Below the pieces are notes generated by a model. It was not told where the DNA came from, did not search any database, and saw nothing but the letters and a program-made list of their open reading frames with translations. Of a DNA stretch of 64,000 bases, positions 46,538 to 57,838 are shown in pieces. The stretch covers positions 268,942 through 332,941 of the forward strand of contig KL197724.1 of the NCBI GenBank assembly GCA_000697665.1. Direction: 5' to 3'. Origin of the DNA: Jaapia argillacea MUCL 33604 (Eukaryota; Basidiomycota; Agaricomycetes; Jaapiales; Jaapiaceae). Position 1 is the stretch's first letter; every line of letters begins with the position of its first letter. Both the position numbers and the translations under genes were made by a program.

Positions 46538-48850
46538 ATGGATGAACTATCATCGTACCACAGGTATGTTGGCCGTCAGCTCTTCATCGTGTAAAATTGA
46601 TTACGCGCTGATAAACAGCAACTTCTGTCAGGTTTATTGAACACCAAGTTAAAGATCCCGCCGCAGGAATGTCCTTGGATCAAATAGACAAGAACATTTA
46701 CAAACACGCCAAAGCCCTCCAGCAGCTAGCGTTCCGCCGAAACGAACTCTCACCCGCGTCGCGTCTCCCACCAGAAATCTTAACTCGAATCTTCACCCTT
46801 CTGGCTTCCAGACCTCCAAGTTCACAGGCACTTTCTAAACCAAAGCGATACCTTTGGGTTAGAGTGGTTCACGTATGTCGTCGTTGGAGACGCGTTGCCG
46901 TGGGGTGCCCCGCACTATGGACCCGCATTGTGTTTTCATATCCCAAATGGGCTCGAGCGATGCTCACACTTTCAAAGGCGATGCCTCTCGTCGTCTCTCA
47001 TCGTGCTACTAGAACCTCCCGTCAATATCCTCGATCGGTCAAAATGGTAGAGTCTGCTCTGCAACACATCCAGCGAATCAAGCAGATTACGCTTGAGCTT
47101 CCAAGCTCTTGGTTGCAACTGATCTTCAATACCTTACCCGGCGATGCTTCCGCGCCACTCTTGGAAAACATATCTGTATCAACATCAGAATGCCATACCA
47201 TCGCTCCTATCAGTCGGATGTTTACTCTGGACACACCTATCTTGCGTACATTGCAGCTTTCGAATTGTACCGTTCATTGGGATTCCCGCATTCTTCATCA
47301 TGGAAGGCTTGTCAGCCTCCGTATATCATTTAGCGTGTTGCCTAGGTCAACAGCCGCGCTGCCGCAGATACTACCTGTGTTGGCCCACAATCCCAATCTC
47401 CAAACACTCGCCCTTCGAAATGTCCTTCCCAAGTCTTCTCCCCACCCCGACACCCCTCTCGATCACCCTCCAGTCATCCTCCCACAACTCAGTAGTTTCG
47501 AGTTGACTTGTGAAGATAGCTTCACATTCGTTGATCTCGCGAGATACCTCTCGGTCCCTCGATCCTCTTCCTTAGGCCTCACATGTGGAGATGCGTCAGA
47601 AGGCACAGATGACCTTTTATCCCTCGCCGTCCCACATTGCGATCCAGGGCTTGGAGGTAAAGCGATCCGCGCCCTTAGGTTGTCCGGCACCAGTAGTGGA
47701 TGGTTCCACATCGGGTGTTGTCTAGAATTGGAAGAGCCCTCCAAGGCCGAACTTATTCGACCCAAACTATCAAGGCCGGCGGAACATCTTCGCATAACTT
47801 GTAAATTTGGAGAGAATCCAATTCGGGAGGAGAGTGCTGGGTTCATATCTCGCGTGTTAGGGACCCCTGGGCTAAGAACCCTGGAGCATATACACGTGGA
47901 GCGACTCCTGGACTTGCCTTCGGATGTGTGGTGGGATTTGTTGCGAGACCAGGTGCACATTCATACGATCGAGATCCGGGAGTGTCACGCGACCAGTTTC
48001 TTAATTGCACTCAATACGAGAGTCGGCGATGGAGACACTCCTACTTCGTCGAGCGGAAACGAAGATGGCCTCGGATCAGGATTCGGAACCCTCTCAGGAT
48101 CCACTCCCACTCCCACTCATCATCTGCTACCCAACCTCGGACATCTTACTTTGGTGGCAATCGACTTTAACGACGAGGCTGAAGGTACTATATTCTCTGA
48201 TGCCTTGTCGAATTTCTTGCTTTCGGGTAATCGTGGGACGGTGCTTGGGTCTCTGACTATTCGGACATGTTATAATGTGAGTGCCGAGGACGTTGCACGT
48301 TTTCGGGATGGTTTAGTTGGGACTGTTGATTGGGATGGAGTGGTGACCGGGCCGGATGTGATGGACCCACGAGCGATGGCATACGAGCCTACCACCAGCG
48401 AGGAAGAGGACTTTTGATCTCCCGTTCCGTACTCAACAGTTTCGACGATCTGCTCCTTGGTGTTGAACAACATTGACAACTAACCACCTCGCCCTCCGTC
48501 ATCATTCTGGCCGCTACGAGGTCTCTATGGCTTCATGACCCCGCAATTGATAGTGCGTTGAGTCACGTCGTACACCAATTCCGCGTCATCTGGCGAAAGG
48601 AAATCCGGTCGACTTGTTTGCTGGAGTTTACCACATTTGACGCCACCATGCCAGACACCCTCCCTCCATTCATACATCACGCCTCCCCGCCCACCTCTAC
48701 CCCTCGCTAGTAATTGATCTCGGTATCCTTCGCGTCGTAAACATATGCAAGTACAATCTCTGATTCCCTATCAGACGTCGCAGCCTTTTCTTCAAACCCA
48801 GTTGTCTACACTCGCTACCAACTAAAACGACTTGGTCGAATCACAGCTCC
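46490..48850 (+). repeat. Segmental duplication, right copy (inverted match to about 22950-25410)
   Basis: Homology with the minus strand of 22950-25410 covers the upstream region (CAGACCATCAGCCCTACTAG shared), the gene, and about 400 bp downstream (for example GGCCGCTACGAGG...CTCTATGGCTTC). Ends are approximate because similarity fades. Confidence 0.8.
46538..48417 (+). CDS. F-box/LRR protein B (603 aa), inverted duplicate of F-box A
   Basis: Exons 46538-46563 and 46632-48417. It has the same 26-nt first exon and intron position as F-box A, a nearly identical F-box (LPPEILTRIFTLLASRP) and the same acidic end TTSEEEDF. Most differences are substitutions plus a few small in-frame indels: residues are lost near the LFGTITDPSA region and before ALGSLTIR, and there is an extra PT in the STPTPTHH stretch. 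Both copies keep a complete frame, which suggests that selection still acts on both. Presumed SCF adaptor. Confidence 0.85.
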
Positions 48851-49183
48851 CGACCGTCGACTGTTGATGGAGTGCGTCGAGTGCGATTGTCTAATCGGAC
48901 ATATTCTCCGCGTACGGCAACTTTCGCTAGCCCCTGTTAGGCCAACACACTCGGGCAGCAACGGTCGATATGGATGTACATATCGTACATAAGGTTACAC
49001 TTTTGTGGGATTTTCTCTTCCACCCTTTCATGTGTCACTAATCTGGTTCTATGTATTCGAGTACGTTGCGGTGTGTTTATAAACTTGCATTAACTTTTTT
49101 TCTTTGTCTTGTCATGTTTCACGGAAAGCTGCTGGCGGGGTCTGGGATTCGCAAAGGATCCCATAGCGTGCCGGCGTTTCGAC
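48851..49183. other. Flank left of the hAT element
   Basis: No supported gene between the end of the F-box duplication and the transposon. Confidence 0.4.
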
Positions 49184-49208
49184 CAGTGTTGGCAGAGGCG
49201 GCGTCAGC

Positions 49209-49250
49209 CAGTGTTGGCAGAGGCGGCGTCAGCCGCCTCTGCCAACACTG
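49209..49250. repeat. 42-bp perfect hairpin at hAT left end
   Basis: A 19-bp arm (CAGTGTTGGCAGAGGCGGC), the 4-bp loop GTCA, then the exact reverse complement. Another copy of the arm lies just outside at 49184-49202. Each arm starts with the hAT tip sequence. Confidence 0.9.
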
Positions 49251-49542
49251 CAAAGCCGGGCTGACCGTGTGGCTTGCCTTGAGCCGTAAAAGCCAGACGG
49301 CCTTTCCCACCGTTGTAATTCTCACGTCCCCCCAAATTGGGTAATTCACGTGATTCGCTTGTCGCGCCGAAGTTTCGCTTGCCACGCCGAAGTTTCGCTT
49401 ATCGATAGATACTGTATCACTTGTTTGTGCTCACATCGACGAACAACCCCCCACCCCACTCTGCTGCATTCACTCACTCTCGAAGAATCTGTTCCCAAGT
49501 CTCGAGATATTCAGCTCCCTTGCAGTCAATCATCCTTCTGTA

Positions 49543-52500
49543 ATGTCCAATAACCGTAGTTGGGTTCGGAGTCACTTCCTCGACCATCCTGGTGCTGTGG
49601 GTGATTCGAGGACTCGCAGCGACGACTGTTGGGCCAATCCCCGCAAGAGTCGAATTAAGGTATATTGCAAGAAATGCTTTGAGGACAGGATCCAGAAGAT
49701 CCAGCAGCAAGATCAAGAGGATGTTGATGCAGGTAGACGAGTGGCTGCTCGCTTGCGTCAAGATATTGAGGCTTTCCGTTCGTAGTTCTATTGTCATTGT
49801 GGTTTTGCTGGCCTACTGACCTTCAAAACCTCAGTTTGGTCACGCCCCAGCTCCGACCCTCTCTCCGATAGATGGATTGAGGCTCGTGCTGCAACACTAA
49901 TCGTTCATGTGCGGGACTGTCCGATATATCCAACTGATTCTGCGGCAAAAGCTGCTGATGCTGAGGCAAGACAACTTGCTCAGCGTGATCATCAGTCTGG
50001 AGCAAACACCACATCCCCTTCACACTCCCAATTTGCGCCACCAGAGCAATACTACCAACCTACGTTTGCCCAACCTGTCTTTTTCCCTCAACAACAATGG
50101 CAATTTTCAACTCCTGGAGCTGGTCCCTCCAACAGCTCTACCACTGTTCCGAACCCACCCACTCCCGGATTTATGTATCCCATGCCTCTTCCTCCCCCTC
50201 CAACTCAACCTAGTCCCCTTTCTTATTCCTATTCACCAGCACTTTCATCTACATCAGATTTCGGAACTGGTCCCCCTTCCTCATCAGCTAGTCCATTACC
50301 CTTTGCCTTGCATTCGCTCCCACAGTCAGCCCCCCCTAGTCCTGCACCGGGAGGAGGATTACTCGTTCGACATGTTTCAAAGCGCCAACGAGTCAGTATG
50401 AGCCGCTCCGTTTCTCGACAGAGCAGTACTGCATTTGATAATCTTCCGACTTGGACTAATGAAGACCAGCGGCTCTTCGAGTCATATCTGGCACGTTTAA
50501 CTGCATCATGTGGATGGGCAATGACGTGGGTGGAGAATCCAGTTTGGATTGCATTTATCGATCGGTTCCTACCGTCCGCCAAAATCCCTTCACGCCAAAC
50601 ACTTACTTGTAAACTTCTCCCTCAAGAGGTCGAATCTTTTCGTGCTGCTGCAAAACTCAAGTGTCAGGGTAAAGATGGGACTTTGGTTCTCGATGGCTGG
50701 ACTGGTATCAACTTTCATCATTTGGTTGCATTTATGATTTCAATCCGAGGTTTGGTATGCATATTCTATTATTGCTCTTGTCATTGCCCTTGTCTGACCT
50801 CACTCACCACAACAGAATTATACTGTCAAAGTCTTTGATACATCCAATCAGGTCAAGGATTCTGCGAATCTCATCGTTATGATCCGAGAAGTGATTCGGA
50901 TAGTAGAGACCGACTGGGGGGTAACAGTAGTAGCTGTGACAACAGATTGTGGGGGAGATGCTAGAGGTGCACGGGCAGCTATTGTACGAGAGCGGCCTTA
51001 TCTTGTTGGACCAGACTGTTATGCCCATCAGGTAGGCATGATTTATTTATCTAAGGTCTCTATTCTAAGCTTTTCAAAGATAAACCTCATTGTCGGTGAC
51101 TACTTCAAAGCATCGGCCTGGTTCTTTGTTTACGCCGAGAAGGCCAATGAGTTGATCAGGTGGCTTCGAAGCCGGGCCTATCTCCTCGCCTTACTTCGTG
51201 ATATTCAACTCCGAGTGTATCACAAGACATATGCTGTCCTCCGTGCTGTAATCACCTGCTGGACAGCACATTACTTGGCTTATCGCCGCCTTCTTCGAAT
51301 CAAGTCATCAATCGAGTTGCTTGCTGAAGATTCCCGCCTTTACGACTCAGGTGATGCGGACAGCCGTGCAAAGACACAGCGAATGCTTCCCATCATCAAG
51401 GACCCTCTTTTCTGGCATTATCTAGCAAGGTAAGTGTTATTTGAGCCAGTTTTATCTCAGATTCTCAAATTGCCTCTTGGGAGGAACAGAATCAAGTTCC
51501 ATCTCCAGCCTCTTGCAGTCGCTGCAAATGTTACACAAGGTGCACGCTGCCGCCTTGATCAAGTTCTCATGACCTTTGGTCTCCTGGTTATGCACTTTCG
51601 AAAGCTGCCAGATGCTGACGATCAAGCTATCCAAATTGCCGTCATCAAAAGTCTTGAGTTGCGTTGGTCAAAATGTGATCAAGATGTGTTCATCGCCTCG
51701 GTTGTCTTAAACCCATTTTACCGTATTTCTGTCTTCAAGACAACACACATCTTTACACTGGCAGGTCTTTCTGCCCTAATCACCCGCCTTTGGATTCGCT
51801 TCTTCCCTGCCATTTCAACTCCAACTTCTCTTATCAAGGATTTCACAGCTTATATGCTCGGGAAGGATGAATATGCAGATATGAAAGACTACGCTGCTAA
51901 TATTGCTCAACAAGCTGATGAGAAGGTCTGATGTGAATTTATTGTGTCTGCCTCTTGCTGATATGTTCCCAACCTATAGAAGGAGACTCCAGACCCTGCT
52001 GATGTCTGGTTGAGCCTCACAATCTTGGCACCTGACGCAGAACCCACGCCACTTGTCAAGCTTGCATTGCGGATCCTATCAATCTGTGGCAACTCTGCAT
52101 CATGCGAACATCTTTTCAGTGTCTTCGGCCTCATTTTAACCAAACTTCGTGCCCGTATGGGCAATACCACTCTCCTCAACATGGCTGAACTCAAAATGTA
52201 TCTTCGTGATGAATACACCCGTACCAATGGCCGAGATCATCTCAAACGACAATTCACAACAGCTGCGGATGCACACCCTCATTCCGAAGCCTCAGCACCT
52301 TCAGCACCATCACCCTCACCTGCCACAGCACCATCATCTTCAACACTGCAGTCAAACAGTAGCCCTTCCACCACCTTGTGTTCTGGGCAACCAGATAACC
52401 ACATCCGTACAATTGCAGACACTCTTATTCACATGGCTGATGAAGATGAAGACGACCAACCACACTCCTTCCCCTCACGAATATCCATCAAGCTTGAGGA

Positions 52501-52660
52501 CTTGTTCGATTTTACCAAGGACTTTTGGGTGGAGGCTCATGAAAGAAGTGGCACTACAAGCTTACAGGAGGAGCTTGAGGTTTATGAGCTGTTGGATCTT
52601 GATGCTGATGGTGAAGATGACACTCCCGATGATTCCGTAGCAGCTGTATTGAATGTATAA
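49543..52660 (+). CDS. hAT transposase, intact spliced frame (945 aa)
   Basis: Cut-and-paste transposase. Exons 49543-49777, 49835-50754, 50816-51031, 51080-51429, 51490-51925 and 51980-52660 are all phase-consistent. N-terminal BED-type zinc finger: WVRSHF, CKKC and HVRDC, split by intron 1. Then a Pro/Ser/Gln-rich linker, LVLDGWTG with the first catalytic Asp, TTDCGGDARGA with the second, CYAHQINLIVGDYFK (the conserved CxxH..NL..D hAT motif), and a C-terminal dimerisation domain, LRILSICGNSASCEHLFSV, containing the catalytic Glu. An acidic C-terminal tail follows. Intron 1 uses a GTTCGT donor and intron 5 a GTCTGA donor. No stop or frame break was seen in the spliced reading, so the copy may be recent and possibly active. 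Confidence 0.87.
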
Positions 52661-53008
52661 TGTACTGTGTACCAATGAAACGGTCTCGCTGATTCTCTAC
52701 AGTAAATCTCAGCCATTTCGGATTTCTCCGTGCGTTCAGCCGTCAGCCGAGTGAAAGCCGTGTCGGCTAGCCGTGAAAGCCGTGGACGAGTTGACCGTGT
52801 CGGCTAGCCGCAGGCTTTACCAACACTGGTCTGCGATCCTGAAAGCTGGCTTGGAGATGAGGTCTCGGAAGCAAAACTGGAAGAGGAAGGATCGGCACGC
52901 GCGGAGGTATTTGAGTGCCTGCTGACATCAGCGCCAACCCAACGAAGAACCCTCGGTCGAATTCGAACCAACTCCACTTCGTGACGATCATTGATGAGTA
53001 TAAATGGT

Positions 53009-53894
53009 ATGCCGATACTATTCTCGTCGGGTTCCCATGACCGCGAAACTGAGTTTGTTTCGTTCTACAGCCCGCCCTTTCCAGCTTTGATACCATCTTT
53101 GCCGTCGCGTCGCACCATGGCGTCGAATTCGCAACCGAGTTCAAGTGTTATGCTCTCCCATTTGGCGCCATTGGAACTGCATCCCATGTCCTCGCCTTCT
53201 GGACGTCCGCGTTTATAACCGCAGGGAAACATCCGTATCCTCCGTTCAGGGACATCGAGCGGTCGCGTTTTTCGCTGGCATTGGCCATTTTGTCCCTATT
53301 CGGAACACTAGCGACAACGTTGTATACCACCATCGAATGTCGTGGGATGTGGCAGTTGGTTTTGGTGGGAGTGGCGAGGATGGTGTCAACAGTCGTGGCT
53401 GCATTGGCAGCGATAGTCATCATCCTGAACCCAGGAGATGAGAACTCTTCCTTCTCCATCCTCTCCCTTTGTGTGTTGTATTTCACAGACTTCTCGTTCT
53501 CGGTTTTATTAACGATCATATCTCCCCAGCTCTTTACGGAGTCATCGTTGGCGCTGTCGGAATTGGCTCACTCGTCGTCCGGAATTGGGCCATCAAAGCG
53601 GTCCAATACACCACGTACGCGTGGGCTCCAGTAGCAGTAATATCACTACTACTGGCGGCTTTTGTCCCAAGCTGCGTCCCATCTATCCCAGATGGCATCA
53701 CGTCCAGGAATTCAGCGCCCCCAAAAAAACGGATGGTTGGCCGTCTAATATCCGTCTATCTATTCTTCGGATTAGCGGCCTTCTATCACGACTGGGCCCT
53801 TGCCGCCATGGTTAATAACTACGTCGGAACTGCTCACAATACCACGGTGATGATTATCTACCTGGTGTTCAAGCATTTGCTCCTTCTGGCATAA
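53009..53894 (+). CDS. Seven-TM basidiomycete membrane protein, 5' and 3' ends uncertain
   Basis: A hydrophobic protein with about six to seven helices: CYALPFGAIGTASHVLAFW, FSLALAILSLFGTLATTLY, LVLVGVARMVSTVVAALAA, LYGVIVGAVGIGSLVV, WAPVAVISLLLAAFV, LISVYLFFGLAAFYHDW and VMIIYLVFKHLLLL. It resembles unnamed 7-TM proteins common in mushrooms. The core starts at DTIFAVASHHGVEF. A 59-nt intron lies at 53476-53534 (branch TTAAC). The proposed first exon 53009-53052 needs a 32-nt intron and is doubtful; the true first exon may lie elsewhere. The frame stops at 53892-53894, just before a good GTAAGT donor. Downstream, 53956-54100 encodes a family-like C-terminus (TCYKSWRRALNYDW) in a frame that does not join. 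The gene looks truncated or mis-sequenced there. The hAT right end is about 180 bp upstream. Confidence 0.5.
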
Positions 53895-53955
53895 CGTAAG
53901 TTTTCCATGAGGCATCAGGTGGCGTTACTGAAGGTTCTGGACTTTTCACTTGTAG

Positions 53956-54100
53956 GGTGACCTGTTATAAATCATGGCGCAGAGCCCTCAATTACGACTG
54001 GACCAATGTCTGGGTCCTAACTTGTCTCTCCTCCTTCATTGTGACTATCTTTGGACACATTCTTTGGGAATTTTTGGACGCTCTGGGAACCACTCATTAG
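53956..54100 (+). pseudogene. Likely former last exon of the 7-TM gene
   Basis: After a TGTAG acceptor the frame reads VTCYKSWRRALNYDW, then a hydrophobic helix (VLTCLSSFIVTIFGHIL), ending in TAG at 54098-54100. Joining to the donor at 53896 needs a one-base frame correction upstream, where the current frame has TAA. Either a real break in the host gene or a sequencing error. Confidence 0.5.
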
Positions 54101-54342
54101 GTTACATATCTTGTAATATTATATCCCGTCCTTGTCAATGCTTTCGGGGAACACTTCTTGGAACAATGGAACATCTTGCACATTTACATCTTCGGCATCT
54201 TCGTGTTATCAAGAAGCCACATCCTTCAGCTTCTTGAATTAAGATCACACGAACCTTACAACCTTGTCTGATCATGCTCTGAACTTCGATCTTGTCGTCA
54301 AACAGTGGGACTTCATGACAAGATAAATGTCTGTCATTGGGT

Positions 54343-57300
54343 TCAAGATACCAAGTCTTCGTGGAAAGAATAGAAAGCAGTATCACCACTGCTTTGCGAC
54401 TGTACGGAAAATATAGAGTCCGTAGATTTGTATTGCCCTAATCGACGTTGGACTTTGCTGCCTACTAAAAACGCATGAACGGTAAACGTGGTATGCAAGA
54501 CCCAAAATTTACACGGCACGTACCCTGCAATTTCACGACGCGATGGGTTTCGACATCAATCAGTTCTATTGTCATGTTATTTTCATCGTCTCGACTCTTG
54601 AGATCAGGTCGGGAAGCCTTCATATGGGGGCGTTGGTGGTGGTCTTCATTACAATTTCGTCGCAGGTCAACGTTTTTCGGTTCATTAATATCCTGTACTG
54701 AGGATAGGGAGGACATAGGCAGGTTTTTTCCTCGAAGCGCGGCAGGAGAACGTCCCTCTTCGAGAGATTGGGACGATGTGGAAGATATTGCAGCCCATGA
54801 ATCAAGTGCCTGTTTGTGACGCCTTGGCGATCCACGAGAGTGGCTTGACTGTTCTTGACACCGAAGACATAAGTTCTCCGGGCGACGTCCTGGTGCTTGA
54901 CAGTATGGAGAAGACACGGAATGCCAGCGACTGAGGGATCCGGACGATGTAGATCGACCGCGGGTCCATTCTGTGACAGACTGGTAAGCATGTGGAGACT
55001 CTCAGTTGAAGGACAACAAAACCACTCACCTGGGCGATTCGGGATCCGAGCCGATATACGGCGTAAGGTCGACTTTGGCTGTACCTGTCGAGGTCTGCTG
55101 TCGGAGAAAGAAGGAACGGCGGGGATGGCACTGCAGATGGAGCTAACTTCGTCTTCCAGCGAAGTTGATTCTAAGGAAGGAAGCCATCAGGGCCAGTGAA
55201 TATCAGCGGTGAACTCTATACTTGCCTTCCACGTCACCGAAGTTATCTTCCGTACAATCTGTTTCGCTGAGTCGACGGACGAAAATGAGCTCACGGGAGT
55301 CGACGGTCAAATGCTCCAAGCGGCTGCGACGAGCTTGCTTTGTGCAAATTGTTGCTACTTGTGAATTGTCTCCTATTGGAGACGCAGGTGACCTACGGAA
55401 GTCTACGCATCGCATGGTTAATCAACATCCAGCACGAAAGAAAAGGGAGCGACGCTTGCGATGCGCAATCAGGGAGGGTCGGGGGAAGAGCTATATTCGT
55501 TCTTGATGGGTACTTACGTTGAGGTATCTCTACCTTGTGCAAGGCTTCGTCGTCTCCTCGGTTCAGAAGTGTTTTGTCTCCTTCGAAGATGTGATGCACA
55601 AAAGTGTCGTCCTCATCCCAATCGGAGACATCTTCATCGCCGAAGGGCTGCACCTCATAGTAAGCGTCTCCGTCGTAATAAATAGGCGCAGATAGATCGG
55701 AGGGAGTTTGTCGGCCGTCAATAGTGTGTATAGATCTGTCGTGAGCCTCGACATCGGACCAGGGGTTCCTCACGACGTCCGGTAACGTGTCACTGGATTT
55801 GTAGGGGACGCTCTCAATCCTCCGCGGTGGTGTCCACGGTCGTTCTTCTGTAATTTCAGGAGAGGATTTCCTCGCCAGAACTGGTGGTGGAATGAGAAAA
55901 TTCTTTACTGAGGCATGATCGGAGGATTCCCCAGGGTCTCCTGGAGATATAATTGTCGGTCCTACGTGGTGGGCTTCTGTGAATTTCCAATGAGCCTGAT
56001 TGTCCAATTCAAGCCGTCCATTCTGGTGGATGGTGTGGCCTTGAAGGTTGACATGATCGTCTTGGTCCCGGATAAAGCACCTATCGCCGGATGATCCAGC
56101 TATAGTCTCACTCTTTACTCCATAACTCCAGAAAATACGCCGATCTGCGATATGGCCGAAATCAGAGGCGATCATGTGTCTGGCGATGTTCTCGCCGACC
56201 TACCATTGAATACGGGGTCACCAGAGGCTCGTCCACGATCTGGGTCAATTTCGAATCCACTACCTGAGTCGCTTGAGAATTCATCGACCCGATGCAGAGA
56301 AGGAACTCTAGAAGCGGCGTTCCTGCCTAGGTATCCGTAACTTGTAAGACCCAAGAAAAGGTTGACTGAAGCACACCAACATACCATTAGTTGGGCCTCT
56401 CGCAATGGGAGCAAGCGATTGTACCGCTTCCGGTCTGTATTGGATAAAGACGGCTGGAGTGTGGATGGGTTCCACAGCTTTTGGCTGGTGTTGCATGGCT
56501 ACTTGCTGTCCCAGGCCAGTAATTTTGACATTAAAGGGAATGGCACCTTGGTTCACTAATGGGAGACCAGGTGGCCTCAACATGATTGGAATGAAGGAAC
56601 TATCCGTGCTGGATGTATCAATATCATCGACCCAATGGACAGGCGATGGGCTTCTATCCACAGTTGGGATAGCAGGAACCTGCGTTGGTTCATGTCGCGT
56701 ATGGGGTGGGACAAGTTGTACACCACGAAGAGGGGAGGATGGGACCTTTGGCTCAACGCAGTGGGTTTTTGTAGCTCTCCTCTGAGCGTGATGTTCGGAT
56801 GCCGCAGGTCTAACCTGGTGGTAGTCGCCTCGGTAGGCTCCTCTTCCACGGTCTGAATCAATTTCAAATCTACTGCCAGAGCTATCTGAACAGTCATCGA
56901 CCCAGGGCCGAGGAGGTTTCGATTCTGTCCCAAAAAGCCGTGAGATAGGAGAATTATTCCGACAGGACCGACCTACGAGTAAGCGGTTCTCCTCGAATGT
57001 TCCTGAACGGAGGAGTCTGCATGATAACAGATTTGTTCCGGGGAGACGTAGGCTGCATACACTCCACCGCCTCAGAATGACTTCGCATTGGCATTTGTTG
57101 TCTAAGTTCGCCAACCTTGAGTTGTGGAGCGCCTTGGTTGGGAGATGGTCCAACAAGCGGTCGAGACATAATTGGGATAAAAGAGCTATCCGCACTTGAG
57201 CTATCGATATCATCTACCCAATGGAGAGGAGAATCATTAGCGGCGGTCTTCGTTCCTAATCGCCAAAAAAGTGTGAGCCTTCAGAAGAGCCTCGCTAGTA

Positions 57301-57838
57301 CGAACGTACGATGAGATGGACCTCCTGCGATAATTGGTGCATGAGGAGCCTGTGCTGTCTCAAGTCTCCTCTGACTGAAGACAGGTATTCTACCATTGAT
57401 GTTTCCCACGACCTTGGGGTTGTGCTGGATTGACGCCTGTTGTCCAATCCCACCGGCGATGAACGTGACGCCTTGGTTTGAATGTGGTACATTAAGTGTC
57501 CGAAACATGATCGGGACGAAGGAACTGTCTGTGCTCGAGCTATCGATATCATCGACCCAGTGAACAGGGGACGCTGTCCGACGAGGTCCTAGAAATGAGC
57601 GACGAATGAGCGGGAATGCATATTGGCCAGAGAACACCCTCGAGCTACCATTGGCATGTCCACGAATTGACGTCTTGCGTGTCGCCCGAGCAGCATGTCC
57701 CCCAACAAACTGTTCCTTCATCCTCCATCCTGGGACCTCCGTCTGCATGATCATTCTATTTGCTTCAGATCCAATTGGTGTGGCATTCATCGTGGGTCTC
57801 GTCCTCTCAAACGTGACGTGGGAACCTCTGGAGAACAT
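54343..57838 (-). CDS. Unknown exon-duplicated acidic-motif protein (968 aa)
   Basis: Not recognised. Model (high to low): 57838-57649, 57588-57310, 57255-56977, 56924-56385, 56326-56204, 56144-55518, 55402-55226, 55142-55030, 54980-54524, 54464-54343. Exons 2 and 3 are both exactly 279 nt, phase 1-1. Each carries motif A (HWVDDIDSSSTDSSFVPIM, or the variant SSADSSFIPIM). Exon 4 begins with motif B (DSSGSRFEIDSDRGR) and ends with a third motif A. Exon 5 is a second motif B. So the order is A-A-B/A-B, consistent with tandem exon duplication. The rest is Ser/Pro/Asp-rich and probably disordered. Intron 7 appears to use a GC donor (AAG|GCAAGT). An alternative GTGGAA donor at 55232 also fits phase. 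The start is the first in-frame ATG; an upstream exon is possible. A role as a scaffold or SUMO-binding protein would be guesswork. Confidence 0.6.

Larger units (their letters stand above)
49184..52828 (+). mobile_element. hAT-superfamily DNA transposon
   Basis: The right end reads, outside in, CAGTGTTGGTAAAGCC, and the left end begins CAGTGTTGGCAGAGGC. These share the first nine bases, and CAGTG/CACTG tips are typical of hAT terminal inverted repeats. The right subterminal region carries two copies of CCGTGTCGGCTAGCCG (52758-52773, 52795-52810). The left end is rearranged: a 42-bp perfect hairpin (49209-49250) sits between the outer repeat and a CAAAGCCGGGCTGACCG segment that looks like the continuation of the original repeat. 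The 8-bp flanks (GTTTCGAC left, GTCTGCGA right) are not a clean duplication, so the true left border may differ. The element carries one transposase gene with an intact spliced frame. Confidence 0.85.

Noticed and set aside
49184-52828. 8-bp target site duplication for the hAT
   Set aside because: The flanks GTTTCGAC and GTCTGCGA differ too much to claim one.
52767-53144. 125-codon minus frame at the hAT right border
   Set aside because: It spans the transposon end and the 7-TM gene in antisense; no features.
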